From Eubacteriales bacterium (GTDB lineage: Bacteria > Bacillota > Clostridia > Christensenellales > CAG-138): a stretch of 6,791 nt of DNA. Under the pieces are notes generated by a model. That model made no database searches, was not told the origin of the DNA, and saw only the letters and a program-made list of their open reading frames with translations. Below, in pieces: positions 5,292-6,791 of the stretch (positions within the stretch are counted from its first letter, which is position 1; the number at the start of each line of letters is the position of its first letter). The position numbers and the translations under genes were made by a program. The DNA is taken from contig JAQVML010000073.1 in assembly GCA_028703645.1 (NCBI GenBank), forward strand, positions 1 through 6,791, in the 5' to 3' direction.

Positions 5292-6773
5292 TCAACCGAT
5301 CGCGCTGTCCATGATCGTCTGCGCGGACACCGTTTCGGGGTTGAATTCACCCGTAATGCGGCCCTCGCAAATGGTCAGAACGCGGTTAGACATGTTCAGC
5401 ACTTCCGGCAGTTCGGAGGAGATCATGATGATCGATCCGCCGTTTTCCACAACCTGCTTCATGAGCATATAGATCTCATACTTGGCGCCAACGTCGATGC
5501 CACGCGTGGGTTCGTCCATGATCAGTATCTGCGGATTGATCTCCAGCCATCTACCCACGACGCACTTTTGCTGGTTGCCGCCGGAGAGGCTGACCACCGT
5601 CGTCTGCGCGGACGGCGTCTTGACGCCGAGGTTACTGATCTGGCGCTCCGCAATGCCTTTTTCCTTGGAGGCGTCCACGAATCCGAACTTCGTGAGGTTA
5701 TCGAGACTCGCCATGACGATGTTGCTCTGTACGGAGAAGCGCAGCACGAGGCCTTGCAGTTTGCGATCCTCGGGCACGAGTCCGATGCCGTGGCGTTTTG
5801 CGTCCGCAGGCTTTTTGATCTTGACCGGTTTTCCGTTGATCAACACCTGATGGCCTTTCACCTTGTCCGCGCCGCAGATGGCGCGCACAATCTCCGTGCG
5901 GCCCGCGCCAACGAGCCCGACGAGGCCGAGGATTTCGCCTTTTTTGAGTTCAAACGAGACATCGTGGAGTTTATGAGTGTTGATCGAGCGCACCTCCAGC
6001 AGCGTCTCGCCGACGCAGCGCGGACGCTCGGGATACTCGTGTTCAATCGATCTGCCGACCATCTTGGTGATCATATCCGCGCGGGTCAGCTCGCCGACCG
6101 GCTTTGTATCGATCACGTGTCCGTCTCGCATGACGGTCACGATGTCGCAAAGCTCAAAAATTTCGTCCAGTTTATGGCTGATGTAGATGATGGACACGCC
6201 CCGCGCTCTTAGATCGCCAATGATCCCGAAGAGCTGCTTGAGCTCGTCGCTCGTCAGTGAGCTGCTGGGCTCGTCCATGATGATCAGCTTGCTTTGAAAC
6301 GACAGCGCTTTGGTGATCTCCACCATCTGCTTTTCCGCTGCGGAGAGGTCGCCAACCAGCGTGCGCGTGTCGATCGTGCAGCCGATACTGTCGAGCAGTT
6401 TTCTCGCTTCGGCATGCGTACCGCGCATACCGTGCATCTCCGAAAAACGCCCGAGAAAGATATTCTCGCCGACGCTCATCGTGTTCACGAGGTTAAATTC
6501 CTGATAGATGATGCTCAATCCCCGGTTCAGCGACTCTATCGGGGTTGTGTGTTCTATCGTCTCTCCGTCAAACACGATCGTGCCGGTGTCCTTCGTGTAA
6601 ACGCCGGAGAGAATCTTCATGAGCGTGGATTTCCCCGCGCCGTTCTCTCCTACGATTCCGTGTACAATCCCCCGCGCTACTTCTATCGAGACATTGTCCA
6701 GCGCTTTTACACCCGGAAACGATTTGCTCACGTCTTTTATGGAAAGGATGATTCCCGAATCCTTCGTTTCCAC
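5292..6773 (-). CDS. Sugar ABC transporter ATP-binding protein, RbsA/MglA-type with two fused ATPase domains
   Basis: The 493 residues hold two tandem ABC domains, the usual length for CUT2 importers. Domain 1: Walker A GENGAGKST (42-50), Q-loop Q91, signature-like LSAAEKQ (143-149), Walker B LIIMDEPSSSLT (163-174), H-loop H200. Domain 2: degenerate Walker A GLVGAGRTE (286-294) in which the lysine is replaced by arginine, canonical signature LSGGNQQK (396-403), Walker B ILIMDEPTRGID (416-427), and SSE (452-454) where the switch histidine would be. One full ATP site (domain 1 Walker A with domain 2 signature) and one degenerate site are therefore expected, as is normal for this family. The start is GTG 6773: AAAGGGG (6789-6783) precedes it by 9 nt and an in-frame TGA at 6791-6789 excludes any longer form. 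It powers the two permeases encoded next. The binding protein is absent from the window. Confidence 0.96.
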   Translation of the reverse strand: METKDSGIILSIKDVSKSFPGVKALDNVSIEVARGIVHGIVGENGAGKSTLMKILSGVYTKDTGTIVFDGETIEHTTPIESLNRGLSIIYQEFNLVNTMSVGENIFLGRFSEMHGMRGTHAEARKLLDSIGCTIDTRTLVGDLSAAEKQMVEITKALSFQSKLIIMDEPSSSLTSDELKQLFGIIGDLRARGVSIIYISHKLDEIFELCDIVTVMRDGHVIDTKPVGELTRADMITKMVGRSIEHEYPERPRCVGETLLEVRSINTHKLHDVSFELKKGEILGLVGLVGAGRTEIVRAICGADKVKGHQVLINGKPVKIKKPADAKRHGIGLVPEDRKLQGLVLRFSVQSNIVMASLDNLTKFGFVDASKEKGIAERQISNLGVKTPSAQTTVVSLSGGNQQKCVVGRWLEINPQILIMDEPTRGIDVGAKYEIYMLMKQVVENGGSIIMISSELPEVLNMSNRVLTICEGRITGEFNPETVSAQTIMDSAIG

Positions 6774-6791
6774 CCGTCTTTTCCCCTTTCA

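Noticed and set aside
4714..5472. 252-codon plus-strand open frame
   Set aside because: It is antisense to the first permease and the end of the ATPase, with very polar low-complexity composition typical of a shadow frame.
5271..6212. 313-codon plus-strand open frame
   Set aside because: It is the antisense of the ABC ATPase, which has complete family motifs. Its product is rich in His, Arg and Asp with no recognisable domain.

Overview
The window looks like chromosomal DNA from a Gram-positive anaerobe, most likely a clostridial member of the Bacillota. This rests on AGGAGG-type ribosome binding sites, sigma-A-like promoters, an EFR1-type flavodoxin/ferredoxin fusion, and a membrane-bound HD-GYP protein. 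The placement is inference; no rRNA or marker gene is present. Every convincing gene lies on the minus strand, so the biological reading order runs from position 6791 down to 1. No tRNA, rRNA, CRISPR array, transposase or phage gene was seen.

Region 6791-3251 is a compact carbohydrate ABC import operon of the ribose/galactose (CUT2) type. It holds a double-domain ATPase (6773-5292), a first permease (5277-4315) and a second, paralogous permease (4302-3328), with 12-14 bp gaps, and it ends in a GC-rich hairpin terminator (3285-3265). The permeases probably form a heterodimeric channel powered by the single ATPase. The periplasmic-type sugar-binding protein that would define the substrate is not in the window; it may lie upstream of 6791.

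Region 3198-2316 is a separately transcribed flavodoxin-2[4Fe-4S] protein. Its extended -10 promoter sits inside a perfect 7+7 bp dyad. A stem-loop lies downstream of the gene. Positions 2402-2138 are non-coding and contain several small inverted repeats.

Region 2137-1400 is a conserved-looking but unassigned alpha/beta protein of 212 residues with a good sigma-A promoter.

Region 1336-1 is the most unusual part. A 25-residue hydrophobic peptide (1227-1150) has a consensus Shine-Dalgarno that is partly buried in an 11-bp stem with the upstream leader. A perfect 16-bp inverted repeat (1311-1296 and 1113-1098) brackets the whole small gene. Downstream follows a polytopic membrane HD-GYP protein, a likely cyclic-di-GMP phosphodiesterase, cut by the window edge just before its GYP motif. 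The small-gene cassette resembles type I toxin messages or a miniature element in architecture, but its function is unproven.
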